Below the pieces are notes generated by a model that was not told where the DNA came from, searched no databases, and saw only the letters and a program-made list of their open reading frames with translations. From contig JANQRJ010000011.1 in NCBI GenBank assembly GCA_028284635.1, positions 1 to 64,000 on the forward strand: a stretch of 64,000 bases of DNA, in the 5' to 3' direction. This stretch comes from Pelagicoccus sp. (lineage in GTDB: Bacteria > Verrucomicrobiota > Verrucomicrobiia > Opitutales > Opitutaceae). This document shows positions 1 through 8,221 of this stretch, one piece after another (positions within the stretch are counted from its first letter, which is position 1; each line of letters starts with the position of its first letter). A program made the translations under genes and the position numbers.

Positions 1-58
1 AGCGGGCCGTGTTGCAGGATCCAATTCTCCACGGCCCGCTCGGCGATCGGGCCCTACC
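1..58. repeat. Family-1 palindromic repeat, cut by window edge
   Basis: The first bases form an inverted pair (agcgggccgt with acggcccgct) and continue into cggcgatcgggccctacctc. The same sequence with small changes recurs near 10988, 19745, 22752 and, in part, 55297. The loop (gttgcaggatcca) is also shared with the copy at 19745, so the relationship covers loop as well as stem. The left arm is probably truncated by the start of the window. The small ORF at 9-239 lies in these repeats and is not a credible gene. Apart from this repeat and the palindrome at 71-126 I see no gene in 1-396. Confidence 0.75.
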
Positions 59-70
59 TCAAATATCCTC

Positions 71-126
71 CCCTGACTTGTGCAGTATTCTTGGTCAGGT
101 GACCAAGAATACTGCACAAGTCAGGG
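71..126. repeat. Perfect 27-bp inverted repeat with 2-bp spacer
   Basis: Bases 71-97 (ccctgacttgtgcag...) are exactly reverse-complemented by 100-126, separated only by gg. Such a near-perfect palindrome can extrude as a cruciform or form a very strong hairpin in RNA. There is no T-tract after it, so a simple intrinsic terminator is not obvious. It sits about 270 bp before the TonB receptor gene and next to the family-1 repeat. It shares no sequence with the other repeat families in the window. Confidence 0.85.
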
Positions 127-396
127 TGCGGGGCACAGGCACTTCTTCCAAAGATGCAGCGGACTATACAAAAAATGCGCCAGCAACATCCCATCGGCTT
201 ACCAAAACACTTCTAACGCTTAGATTCCAAATCCATTGATAAGGGTCAACGCTAGTTCAACATCGCGCCTGCCGAACGAGTTCAGGCTATCGCTCTGAAA
301 GTTCGCCTATAAGTCCCCACCTCACGCGAAACGCGACCCGGCACCAAGATCCAGCCGCGATTCGAGTGTATCATAACACCAACTACAACGCTTAAA

Positions 397-3300
397 ATGA
401 ACCCCTACATCAAAAGACTCAGACTAGCCTTCGCCACCCCTATGGCGATGCTCTGCGTCGCCCCTGTGGCCTTCGCCCAGGACGACGAGAGCGACGACGG
501 AGAGGTTTTCACCCTTTCTCCCTTCACCGTAAACTCCACCGAGGACACAGGCTACCGAGCCACTAGCACTCTGGCTGGCTCACGCCTCAAGACCAACCTC
601 GGCGATGTGGCGAGCTCCATTTCCGTCGTCACCCAAGAATTCCTGGAAGACACAGGCGCGACCGACGCCGAGGACCTCCTGGTCTACACTGTCGGCACCG
701 AAGTCGTAGGCGCTGGCGGAAACTTCTCGGGAGGCATCGCCGCCAATCTTCGGTCCGTTGGCACCGGCAATCTCGACAACGCGCTCACCCAGACTCGCCT
801 CCGAGGCCTCGCCGCCGCCGACCGCACGCGAAACTACTTCGGCACCGTCATCGAATTCGACAGCTACAACACCGATCGCATCGCCATCAACCGCGGCGCC
901 AACGCCGCCCTCTTCGGCCTCGGCAGCCCGGCAGGCATCATCAATAACTCCCTGAAGCAAGCGGCCTTCGAAGACCTCAACGAAGTGCAGCTCCGCATCG
1001 GCAGCTTCGACTCCTATAGAGCCTCGGTAGACGTCAATCGAGCGATCATCGAAGACGAGCTGGCAGTGCGCTTCTCGGCCCTCCACCAGGACAAGGGATT
1101 CGATCAAGAAGAGGCCTTCAAGGAAGAGTCGCGCATTTACGGCACCGTCAACTACCAGAAGGATTTCTTCCCTGAAAACGACGCCTGGGGCCGGACCATA
1201 CTCTCGGCCAACTACGAAGGAGGCAGCGTCGACGAGAACCGCCCGCGCATCTTTCCTCTCAACGACGGCATCACCATGTGGTTCGATCCCTTCGACTCTT
1301 CGGACTTCGAAGGCGCCCTTTTCGACCCCAGCGCCAGCCAAGGCGCCATCAATGGCGTGAAACCCGAGTGGGACGGCTCCACTATGGGCACCGGTTCGAA
1401 CACCTCCGAATTCGGCGGGGGACGCCGCAGCCTTCTCTGGGTCAACAACCCCATCTACCGCAGCCCGATCGTCTTCTACGAAAACGAAGCCTCCGCCACG
1501 CCCAGCACGCCTATCGATGGCGTCATCGGCACCCAAGGAATCATCAGCGGCCTGCCCTCCGCGCCCGGTAGCGGCATCTTCAGCGCTCCCCAAAACCTGC
1601 AGAACGCCATGCGCTTCGTCGGCAACCCGGAGTGGCCCTTCTACGCCAACCCCGTCATCACCGACACCTCCATCTTCGACTACCGCAACCACCTGATCGA
1701 CGGGCCCACCAAAGGCGAGGAAAGCAGCTTCGACGCCTACAGCGCCTCGCTAGAGCAGCTTTTCTACGAAAACAAGCTCGGCTTCAAGGTGGAGTACGAC
1801 TTTCAAGCTTCCGACTTTCACGCCCAACGCCGCCTCGACGGCGGATCGGAGAGCAGCGAACTGCACATCGACACCAACCGCATCCTGATGGACGGCACGC
1901 CTAACGACAATTTCGGGCGAGCCTTCGTAGCCGACCAAGGCGTCGTCATCCAGCAGGAACGGGAACTCGAATCCTTCCGAGCCCAAGGATTCGCCCGCGT
2001 CGACTTCACGGACCTCGCCTCTGAATCATGGGCTAAGATCCTGGGCGACCACACCTTCACCGGGCTCTTCAGCACGCAAAAGAGCTACAGTTTCAACCGC
2101 AGGGACATTCCGCTCTCCGTTGACGATCCCTGGGCCGGCATCCACGGCAACACCGACAGCCGCATCGCCTCCAATGGACGCAAGGTCGTCACCGTGCACT
2201 ACCTCGGCGATTCCCTCGCAGGCGCCAGCAGCGCGGCAGGCGCCAACCTGCCGGCGATTCAAGCCAACCAAACGCCCACCCCCGCCACCATCAACGACAG
2301 TCTATTCCGGCTGAACGACTTCCGCGACGGCACTTTCAGCAACGTCGGCTTGAGCGCCGACGGCCAGCTCAGCGACGAAACCGTGATCGATACCGGGACG
2401 AGCATCACCGACATCGAATCGAAGGTCCTGATCTGGCAAAGCAATCTCATAGGCGACACCATTGCCGGCACCCTTTCCTGGCGCGAGGACGAGGTCGACT
2501 CCTTCCGCAGCGACAACCTCGAGGCCGCCGTCTTCGACGGGACCGTCAAGGACGACAGCGTCAGCTACGGCATCGTAGCTAAGTCGCCAGCTTGGCTTAC
2601 GGACAAGATCCCCTTCCTCGACCGCATCAGCCTGCGCTACAACACCTCCGAGAACTTCCAGCCCACCGCGCCACGCCGCACGATTCGGGGCGAGTCCATC
2701 GACAACCCCAAAGGCGAAACCGAGGACTACGGCTTCTCTCTCGACCTCTTCGAGAACAAGCTGTCCCTGGTCATGACTTGGTTCGAAACCAGCCAGAACA
2801 ACAACTTCTCAAGCGCCGTCGACAACGGCGAAATCATCGTCTTCGAGCACGGACGCGTCCTCAACTCCACCATCGCTGGAGCCAACGAGAACCTCGACGC
2901 CGACATCTTCCCGGAGATCGACACCGATAGCGACGGCACGCCCGACATCGAGTACGTGCCGCCTCCACAGGAGCTACTGGACCTCTTCGGCTTTTCCTTC
3001 GATCCCACCACCGGATCTCGGGTCGACGGCAACAGCAGCATCGCCAACACCACCGACAGCATCTCCGAGGGCGTCGAGGTCGAGATTCTCTACAATCCGA
3101 CCCCCAACTGGACCATCCTCATGAACGTCGCCAAGATCGAAGCCGTCGACGACAACACCGCTCGCAGTATCATCGAGTACCTGCAGGACGATACCATCAT
3201 GACGCTCGCCGACGGCACGCAGACCTCGATCCTCGACGCCTGGAGCGGCCCTCTCAGCGGATTCTTCAATACCGCCTCGCAATCGTCCAACCTCGCTCAG

Positions 3301-3744
3301 ATCGCCACCGAGATCCAAGCCGACATCAACTTCACCGAGTCGCAGGACGGCAAGCTCAAGCAAGAGATCCGCGAGTGGCGCTTCAACCTCGTCACCGACT
3401 ACGAGTTCACCGACGGAAGATTCAAGGGCTTCAACGTCGGCGGCGCCCTGCGCTGGCAGGACAAGCCCGCCATCGGCTTCGAGTTGACCACCATAGACGG
3501 CGACCCGGCATCCGACGTCGACAAGCCCATCTTCGGAGAAGAGAAGTCCAACCTCGACGCCTGGATCGGCTACCGGACCAAGATAGCCAACGACAAGGTA
3601 GACTGGAGCATCCAGCTCAACATCAAGAACCTCCTCAACGACGACGACCTGGTGCCCGTAGTCGCCCAGCCAAACGGAGACTTCGCCGTCTTCGCCATTC
3701 CCGAAGGCCTGACCTGGGAGCTGACCTCTACCTTCAAGTTCTAA
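397..3744 (+). CDS. Large TonB-dependent outer-membrane receptor
   Basis: A 1115-residue protein. Residues 1-27 look like a signal peptide (hydrophobic core, cleavage after AFA). A short motif, FTLSPFTV, follows at the position of the TonB box and is typical of Verrucomicrobia receptors. A plug domain comes next (about residues 50-190, with SSISVVTQEF and GSPAGIINN), then a long beta-barrel ending in the aromatic-terminated LTSTFKF expected for BamA recognition. The barrel is longer than in siderophore receptors (usually 700-800 residues), as is common for glycan or glycopeptide importers. The neighbouring symporter and sulfatases suggest that it brings oligosaccharides into the periplasm, but the substrate cannot be read from the sequence. 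The long opposite-strand ORF at 580-1692 is a codon-bias shadow. Confidence 0.93.
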   Translation: MNPYIKRLRLAFATPMAMLCVAPVAFAQDDESDDGEVFTLSPFTVNSTEDTGYRATSTLAGSRLKTNLGDVASSISVVTQEFLEDTGATDAEDLLVYTVGTEVVGAGGNFSGGIAANLRSVGTGNLDNALTQTRLRGLAAADRTRNYFGTVIEFDSYNTDRIAINRGANAALFGLGSPAGIINNSLKQAAFEDLNEVQLRIGSFDSYRASVDVNRAIIEDELAVRFSALHQDKGFDQEEAFKEESRIYGTVNYQKDFFPENDAWGRTILSANYEGGSVDENRPRIFPLNDGITMWFDPFDSSDFEGALFDPSASQGAINGVKPEWDGSTMGTGSNTSEFGGGRRSLLWVNNPIYRSPIVFYENEASATPSTPIDGVIGTQGIISGLPSAPGSGIFSAPQNLQNAMRFVGNPEWPFYANPVITDTSIFDYRNHLIDGPTKGEESSFDAYSASLEQLFYENKLGFKVEYDFQASDFHAQRRLDGGSESSELHIDTNRILMDGTPNDNFGRAFVADQGVVIQQERELESFRAQGFARVDFTDLASESWAKILGDHTFTGLFSTQKSYSFNRRDIPLSVDDPWAGIHGNTDSRIASNGRKVVTVHYLGDSLAGASSAAGANLPAIQANQTPTPATINDSLFRLNDFRDGTFSNVGLSADGQLSDETVIDTGTSITDIESKVLIWQSNLIGDTIAGTLSWREDEVDSFRSDNLEAAVFDGTVKDDSVSYGIVAKSPAWLTDKIPFLDRISLRYNTSENFQPTAPRRTIRGESIDNPKGETEDYGFSLDLFENKLSLVMTWFETSQNNNFSSAVDNGEIIVFEHGRVLNSTIAGANENLDADIFPEIDTDSDGTPDIEYVPPPQELLDLFGFSFDPTTGSRVDGNSSIANTTDSISEGVEVEILYNPTPNWTILMNVAKIEAVDDNTARSIIEYLQDDTIMTLADGTQTSILDAWSGPLSGFFNTASQSSNLAQIATEIQADINFTESQDGKLKQEIREWRFNLVTDYEFTDGRFKGFNVGGALRWQDKPAIGFELTTIDGDPASDVDKPIFGEEKSNLDAWIGYRTKIANDKVDWSIQLNIKNLLNDDDLVPVVAQPNGDFAVFAIPEGLTWELTSTFKF

Positions 3745-3783
3745 GCGCAACCCAGCCGAATTTCTCCCAAACAACACATACGA

Positions 3784-3815
3784 TCCGTCCGCCCCACGAA
3801 GGCGGACGGACTTTT
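3784..3815 (+). terminator. Rho-independent terminator after the TonB receptor
   Basis: Ten-base arms tccgtccgcc (3784-3793) and ggcggacgga (3801-3810) enclose a 7-base loop and are followed by ctttta. This GC-rich hairpin with a short T-run lies 40 bp after the receptor stop codon and fits an intrinsic terminator on the plus strand. Confidence 0.7.
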
Positions 3816-3816
3816 A

Positions 3817-3980
3817 GGGGGCGCTTTGAAAATTCTCCCCGAGCAACCGAAGTTTCATTTCCAGATCAAAAGGTGGCTTGCGAGTCGAGGTGAACCAAGA
3901 GGTTCATCGAGGCGAGTAAACGCATTTTGAGCGGAAATGAAACGAGATGGCGACTGGGATCGAATTTTTCAAAGCGCCCC
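3817..3980. repeat. Fold-back element with terminal inverted repeats
   Basis: The ends are inverted copies of each other: ggcgctttgaaaattc near 3819 against gaatttttcaaagcgcc near 3961, with one extra T. An inner pair (gtttcatttcc and ggaaatgaaac) and a central gaacc-aaga-ggttc hairpin make the roughly 160-bp segment foldable along much of its length. It could be a small non-autonomous element or a structured leader of the following gene. The ORF-track start at 3927 falls inside it, a reason to prefer the later start at 4002. Confidence 0.55.
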
Positions 3981-4001
3981 TATATCAACTCGACCACCAA
4001 T

Positions 4002-6428
4002 ATGATCCTTCGTGCTTTCTCCCTACTCGCCGCGTTCGCCTGCAGCTGCGCTGCCCTAAATGCCAACGAATCGCCGCAATACAACCAACTCTTCTGGAGC
4101 CCCCTATCCGAAAGCGCCCTGCCCCCCGAGCTCGAAGCGGCCTCTCTCGCCAGTTCGAACGGGCATCTGTTCGCCATCTCTCAAACCGGTATCTACGCCG
4201 CGAATACGAAGCGGCAAAGCGACTGGACGCGCATCGCAAGCCATTCGTCCTCCTCGCCCCTTTTCACCGCCACCCAAGACGAGAACATCTATACCGTCGG
4301 CATCGACAGCCCCACTTCCGTCTCTCGCCTGACCGCCGAAGCCGCCAGCGGCGAACTCGCTACCGAGCCGCTCGCTTCGCTCCCCATATCCCCCCTAGCC
4401 GGTTCCCTGGCCGTATACGCCGAAGCCCTCTATTTCGCGGTGCCCCACAACGGCGTCTGGAAGCTCGCGCTGGAAGACGATGCCTCTGAGTGGATCGATA
4501 TAAGCCCCGCCGACGCCGCCATCGAACAGCCTGTCCTGATCGCCCAGCGCGTCGACAACAAGGACCGCCTGCTCCTCTTCGATCCCGACTCAAGCGCCTC
4601 GTCCACCGAAGTCTGGCTCTACGACTCCCCTAGATCCCGATGGAGCAAAGCCCCGGATCGCGGAAACTCTCCCCCAGGCTCTTCTCTGCGCTACGTCGTC
4701 CCCATCGGATTCTCCCATACGCTGGCCCTCTACCAGGATGAATCGCAGGAAGCGGCCAGAATCTATAGCTACAATACGAAGACCAGTTCATGGAAAGAGT
4801 TCGACGTCGGCGAAACGCCCCTGGAGAAAGTCTCCAAGCTCTTCGACTCGGGTAGCAAGGACTACGCCCGCGCCCTCCTGGCAGGCGATGACGGCCCCGT
4901 CATTGGAGACATCCGTATCCAAACTTCCGGCACAGGCCTCAGCTTCCTGGACGGCACTGTCGTCATTGGCTATCTAGGCCTCATGGCCTGGGTCGGCTAC
5001 TTTTTCTCCAAGCGCAACAAAGGCATCCACGACTTCTTTCGCGGCGGCCAGCGCCTGCCGTTCTGGGCCTCCGGCATCAGCATCACCGCCACCAGCCTGA
5101 GCGCCCTGACCGTGATGGCAGTGCCAGCCAGAGCATACACCGAGAACTGGGAGTTCTACCTTTTCCAGACCAACAACGCCCTCACCGTACTCGTCGCGGG
5201 AATGATCCTCGTGCCCATCTTCTATCGACTGAATATCATGTCCATGCCCGAGTACATTGCCCAGAGACTCGGCAACGTGATTCGCATCCTAGGCGTCTCT
5301 TTGCAGCTATTCGTTCCCATCCTCACTTCAAGCGTCATAATCCTGCTGCCCTCCATGATGATCTCCGCCGTCACAGGCGTCGATCTCTACATAGCGATCG
5401 CCGTCATGGGCGTCGTCGCCACCGTCTATACCATCTGCGGCGGGCTCGAAGCCGTCATCTGGACGGACGTCGCCCAGCTGATCATCTTCGTCGGCGGCAC
5501 CGCCGTCGCGGTCGCCATAATAGCATTCGGCCTGGATATGGGACTCGGGCAAGGAACCACGCTTCTGTGGAACGACGGCAAGCTGTCGCTCGCCAACTTC
5601 GAGTTCAGCCTAAGCGAACTCACCCTCTGGACCATCCTGCTCACTTTGCCCAAAGGCATCATCGCCAACATGGACAACCAGGACATCATCCAGCGCTTCA
5701 TCAGCAACCCCAATCCCCAGGAAGCCAAACGCGCCGCCCGCTTTCAATTCCTCGTCGCCTGCAGCGTTCTGATCGTCTTCTACTCGTTCGGAAGTTTCCT
5801 CTATCTCTTCTATGTAGAGAATCCGGAAAAGATCATCATACCCATGAGCCGGCAGGAAGAGCTGGTTCCCTTCTTCATCGCCCGCGAAATACCCGCTGGG
5901 CTGTCCGGGCTCATGCTGGTATCCATCTTCGCCGCCACCATGTCCACCATAGACACGCGTATCCACGGAACCACGACTCTTATCATACGCAATCTCTACC
6001 AGCCCTTCTTCAAAGGAGCCACCGAACAGAAGGCCTTCAAGCTAGCTCGCGTCCTCGTCGCTATTTTCGGGGTAATCGTGACGCTCAGCGCGATGGTTTT
6101 CGCCAAGCACGCCCAGAGCTCCTTGCTTGACCTCGCATTCGACATCATCGCCATCATGAGCGGCGGAGGAGCGATCGCCTTGCTGGCCATGCTCACGAAG
6201 CGATTCAATCAGATCGGAGCCCTTGTCGCCTGGCCCTTCGCGATCGTCGTCAACATACTGTGCAAATTCATCTTCGGATTCCACTTCCTAATCATCGGCC
6301 TGATCTCATTCACCACTATATTCGTAATAGGCTACAGCGTAAGCCTGCTATTCCCCGAACGCGCGCCGCGAGCCGTCGAAGGAGGAACCCTCTGGAGGAG
6401 AGGCTCCAAACCGGAAGAGAATCCGTAG
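4002..6428 (+). CDS. Kelch-like periplasmic domain fused to sodium/solute symporter
   Basis: From the ATG at 4002 the protein has 808 residues and begins with a clear signal peptide (MILRAFSLLAAFACSCAALN). The ORF-track start at 3927 would add 25 residues in front of it. Residues about 25-300 lack membrane segments and carry spaced Trp/Tyr blade-like motifs, as in kelch or NanM-type propellers. From about residue 315 the protein becomes a multi-spanning SSS-family transporter (FFRGGQRLPFWASGISI, MSMPEYIAQRLGN). Comparable propeller-symporter fusions exist in Bacteroidetes and Planctomycetes, where the propeller is related to a sialic-acid mutarotase. The likely role is binding or epimerising a sugar in the periplasm and importing it with sodium. 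It follows the TonB receptor and probably handles the same substrate. The sugar is unknown. Confidence 0.85.
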   Translation: MILRAFSLLAAFACSCAALNANESPQYNQLFWSPLSESALPPELEAASLASSNGHLFAISQTGIYAANTKRQSDWTRIASHSSSSPLFTATQDENIYTVGIDSPTSVSRLTAEAASGELATEPLASLPISPLAGSLAVYAEALYFAVPHNGVWKLALEDDASEWIDISPADAAIEQPVLIAQRVDNKDRLLLFDPDSSASSTEVWLYDSPRSRWSKAPDRGNSPPGSSLRYVVPIGFSHTLALYQDESQEAARIYSYNTKTSSWKEFDVGETPLEKVSKLFDSGSKDYARALLAGDDGPVIGDIRIQTSGTGLSFLDGTVVIGYLGLMAWVGYFFSKRNKGIHDFFRGGQRLPFWASGISITATSLSALTVMAVPARAYTENWEFYLFQTNNALTVLVAGMILVPIFYRLNIMSMPEYIAQRLGNVIRILGVSLQLFVPILTSSVIILLPSMMISAVTGVDLYIAIAVMGVVATVYTICGGLEAVIWTDVAQLIIFVGGTAVAVAIIAFGLDMGLGQGTTLLWNDGKLSLANFEFSLSELTLWTILLTLPKGIIANMDNQDIIQRFISNPNPQEAKRAARFQFLVACSVLIVFYSFGSFLYLFYVENPEKIIIPMSRQEELVPFFIAREIPAGLSGLMLVSIFAATMSTIDTRIHGTTTLIIRNLYQPFFKGATEQKAFKLARVLVAIFGVIVTLSAMVFAKHAQSSLLDLAFDIIAIMSGGGAIALLAMLTKRFNQIGALVAWPFAIVVNILCKFIFGFHFLIIGLISFTTIFVIGYSVSLLFPERAPRAVEGGTLWRRGSKPEENP

Positions 6429-6488
6429 CGCGAAAGTACGCCCAAGCCTTCGATTCGCGCTTGCGGCTTGGCGCAAGCGCTACCCCTC

Positions 6489-7937
6489 CTAACACAACGG
6501 AGCCCAGCTCGTTTGGGCCGGAGGGTACTTCTCCAGTACGAACTGGAGGCGACGTCGATGCCACGCCACAATATCCTGCATCTCCGATTGGTCCGCCAGA
6601 TTGCATTGCTCTCCCGGATCCGCCTTCAAGTCGAAGAGCTTCTCGTTCGGAGCATCAGGGTCCTCGTTGTCCAAGATCTTCACGTACTTGTAGTCCTGCG
6701 ATACAATGCACTGCCAAAGGTCTCCGCACTCCGAGAAGGCATAGTCGCGAATCGTCTCCACGCCATCCTCGACCAGCGGCAATGCCGACCGGCACGGAAC
6801 GCGATCATTGTAAGCCGGCCAGTCTCGAGACAAAGCGGAGTTTGGATCCAAGCCGGCCACATCGAGAATGGTGGCCGTCAGGTCCGTAATCTCCAGCGGA
6901 GCATCGCACAGAGCGCCTCGCAAGTGGCGCGGGTGGCGAATCGCCGTCGGAACGTTTAGCGACTCCTTCCAGTATATCGATTTCTGCACCCGAAAATGAT
7001 CGCCCATGAGCTCGCCATGGTCCGACGAAAAGAGAATCACTGTATTCTCCAACAGCCCTTTCCTTTCAAGAGCGTCGAAAATGCGCCCAATCTGATCGTC
7101 GATCAAACGAATCGTCGCCTTGTACGCGCGACGAAGTCTCCAAAGCGTCTCCTTCAGTTCCTGCGACAGCTCACCAGCCTCGCCTGGCAGAAAATCGTCC
7201 ACTTTCTCCAAGGGAACCTGGTCAAGGTAGCGCTGCGGCGGGTCGAACGGTTTGTGCGGACTGCAAAACGAGCCCAATATATAAAAGGGCTTCCCGTCAG
7301 GGCTGTCCTCGATCGCTCTGAGGATCTGATTGCCCGTCGCCACATCGACATGGTCCTCCTCGTCGAACGGCCAAGCGAAACCGTCTTTCTCCAACTGCTC
7401 CTGCTCGGGCGTGAAACCGTTCGTCCCCCTAGAGCCTATCCAATCCCTAGCCTCGTCGAGAATTCCCTTCGACGCCAGCTGCTCGCACCAATCGCAATAG
7501 TTCTTGTGGGCCAGCTGCTTGCCCGAGCTTTCCCAAACGCGGTCGTAGCCCAGCTCTTGCATCTTCGGCTTGAGCTTTACCAAATCTACGCCCTCCCCTT
7601 TGCCCGCGCCCCACTTCCAGGTCTGCAGATAGTGAAATTTGCCGATTCCCGCAGTCCAATATCCAGCCTGCTGTAGGGCTTGCATGAAGGTCGGATGACG
7701 CCAATCGAGATCGCCCGACATCGATAGAGAGCCGACCTGGCGTGGATACTTGCCGGTAATCAGAGCCGTGCGGCAAGGCATGCAGAGAGGATTGACGGAC
7801 TGGCAATTCGTAAAGCCAACGCCCTCCGCAATGCGATCGATATTCGGCGTATCGACCACCGAACCAGGCACGAACCCAGTACAGTCCATGCGCAGCTGAT
7901 CCGTCATCAGAAATAGTATGTTCAACTTGTCGTTCAT
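6489..7937 (-). CDS. Type I (S1) sulfatase, no signal peptide
   Basis: A 482-residue alkaline-phosphatase-superfamily sulfatase. The N-terminus has the metal-binding MTDQ, and C52-M-P-C-R56 is the CxPxR motif whose cysteine would be converted to formylglycine by a maturase not found in this window. FSSDHGELMGDH supplies the second metal-binding site. The family hydrolyses sulfate esters, often on algal polysaccharides. No signal peptide or lipobox is visible, so the enzyme appears cytoplasmic and would act on imported sulfated sugars. It points toward the symporter gene end-on and lies downstream of a second sulfatase and an IclR regulator on the same strand, separated by a 284-bp repeat-bearing gap. 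Confidence 0.93.
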   Translation of the reverse strand: MNDKLNILFLMTDQLRMDCTGFVPGSVVDTPNIDRIAEGVGFTNCQSVNPLCMPCRTALITGKYPRQVGSLSMSGDLDWRHPTFMQALQQAGYWTAGIGKFHYLQTWKWGAGKGEGVDLVKLKPKMQELGYDRVWESSGKQLAHKNYCDWCEQLASKGILDEARDWIGSRGTNGFTPEQEQLEKDGFAWPFDEEDHVDVATGNQILRAIEDSPDGKPFYILGSFCSPHKPFDPPQRYLDQVPLEKVDDFLPGEAGELSQELKETLWRLRRAYKATIRLIDDQIGRIFDALERKGLLENTVILFSSDHGELMGDHFRVQKSIYWKESLNVPTAIRHPRHLRGALCDAPLEITDLTATILDVAGLDPNSALSRDWPAYNDRVPCRSALPLVEDGVETIRDYAFSECGDLWQCIVSQDYKYVKILDNEDPDAPNEKLFDLKADPGEQCNLADQSEMQDIVAWHRRRLQFVLEKYPPAQTSWAPLC

Positions 7938-7954
7938 ATTCAGCCTTTCCAGCC

Positions 7955-7981
7955 GTAGCGCGGAGCCTCAGCCCGCGCTAC
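7955..7981. repeat. Family-2 short palindrome
   Basis: The stretch gtagcgcggagcctcagccc... ending gcgctac is a compact version of the gtagcgcggagc family. Longer copies lie at 32654-33226 and 58298-58398. It lies just upstream of the sulfatase start codon. Confidence 0.6.
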
Positions 7982-8113
7982 GTCATTCTATCCTCCAGTT
8001 TCATAATTCATCGCATCTAATTTTGTAATCATTTCAATATCAGTTACTTGCACGACCAGAGACCAAATCCGATATCCTCATAGTTAGTTAGGATTGGAAA
8101 ACGGAGAATTTTT

Positions 8114-8194
8114 AACCGCGAATGGACGCGAATACACACGAATCAAAGCTTCAAATGAGAAATCATTCGTGTTTATTCGCGTCCATTAGCGGTT
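8114..8194. repeat. Family-3 inverted repeat (aaccgcgaatggacgcgaat)
   Basis: Thirty-base arms at 8114-8143 and 8165-8194 match with two mismatches. The arms themselves contain the degenerate direct unit cgcgaat/acgaat. Further copies lie at 18511-18589 and 57366-57444, and a split one at 22719-22900. Here it lies between the two sulfatase genes and may act as a transcript 3'-end or stability element. Confidence 0.8.
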
Positions 8195-8221
8195 ACTCTT
8201 ACTCTTGTGAAACATTAGGGT

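Noticed and set aside
9-239. 76-residue ORF at the window start
   Set aside because: It reads through the family-1 repeat and the 27-bp palindrome, so it is translated repeat.
580-1692. 370-residue minus-strand ORF inside the TonB receptor gene, and similar long ORFs at 12275-13099, 35573-36655, 40713-41783 and 55378-56388
   Set aside because: They are antisense to clear genes, have the Val/Gly/Glu-rich composition produced by GC-rich codon use, and show no family motif.
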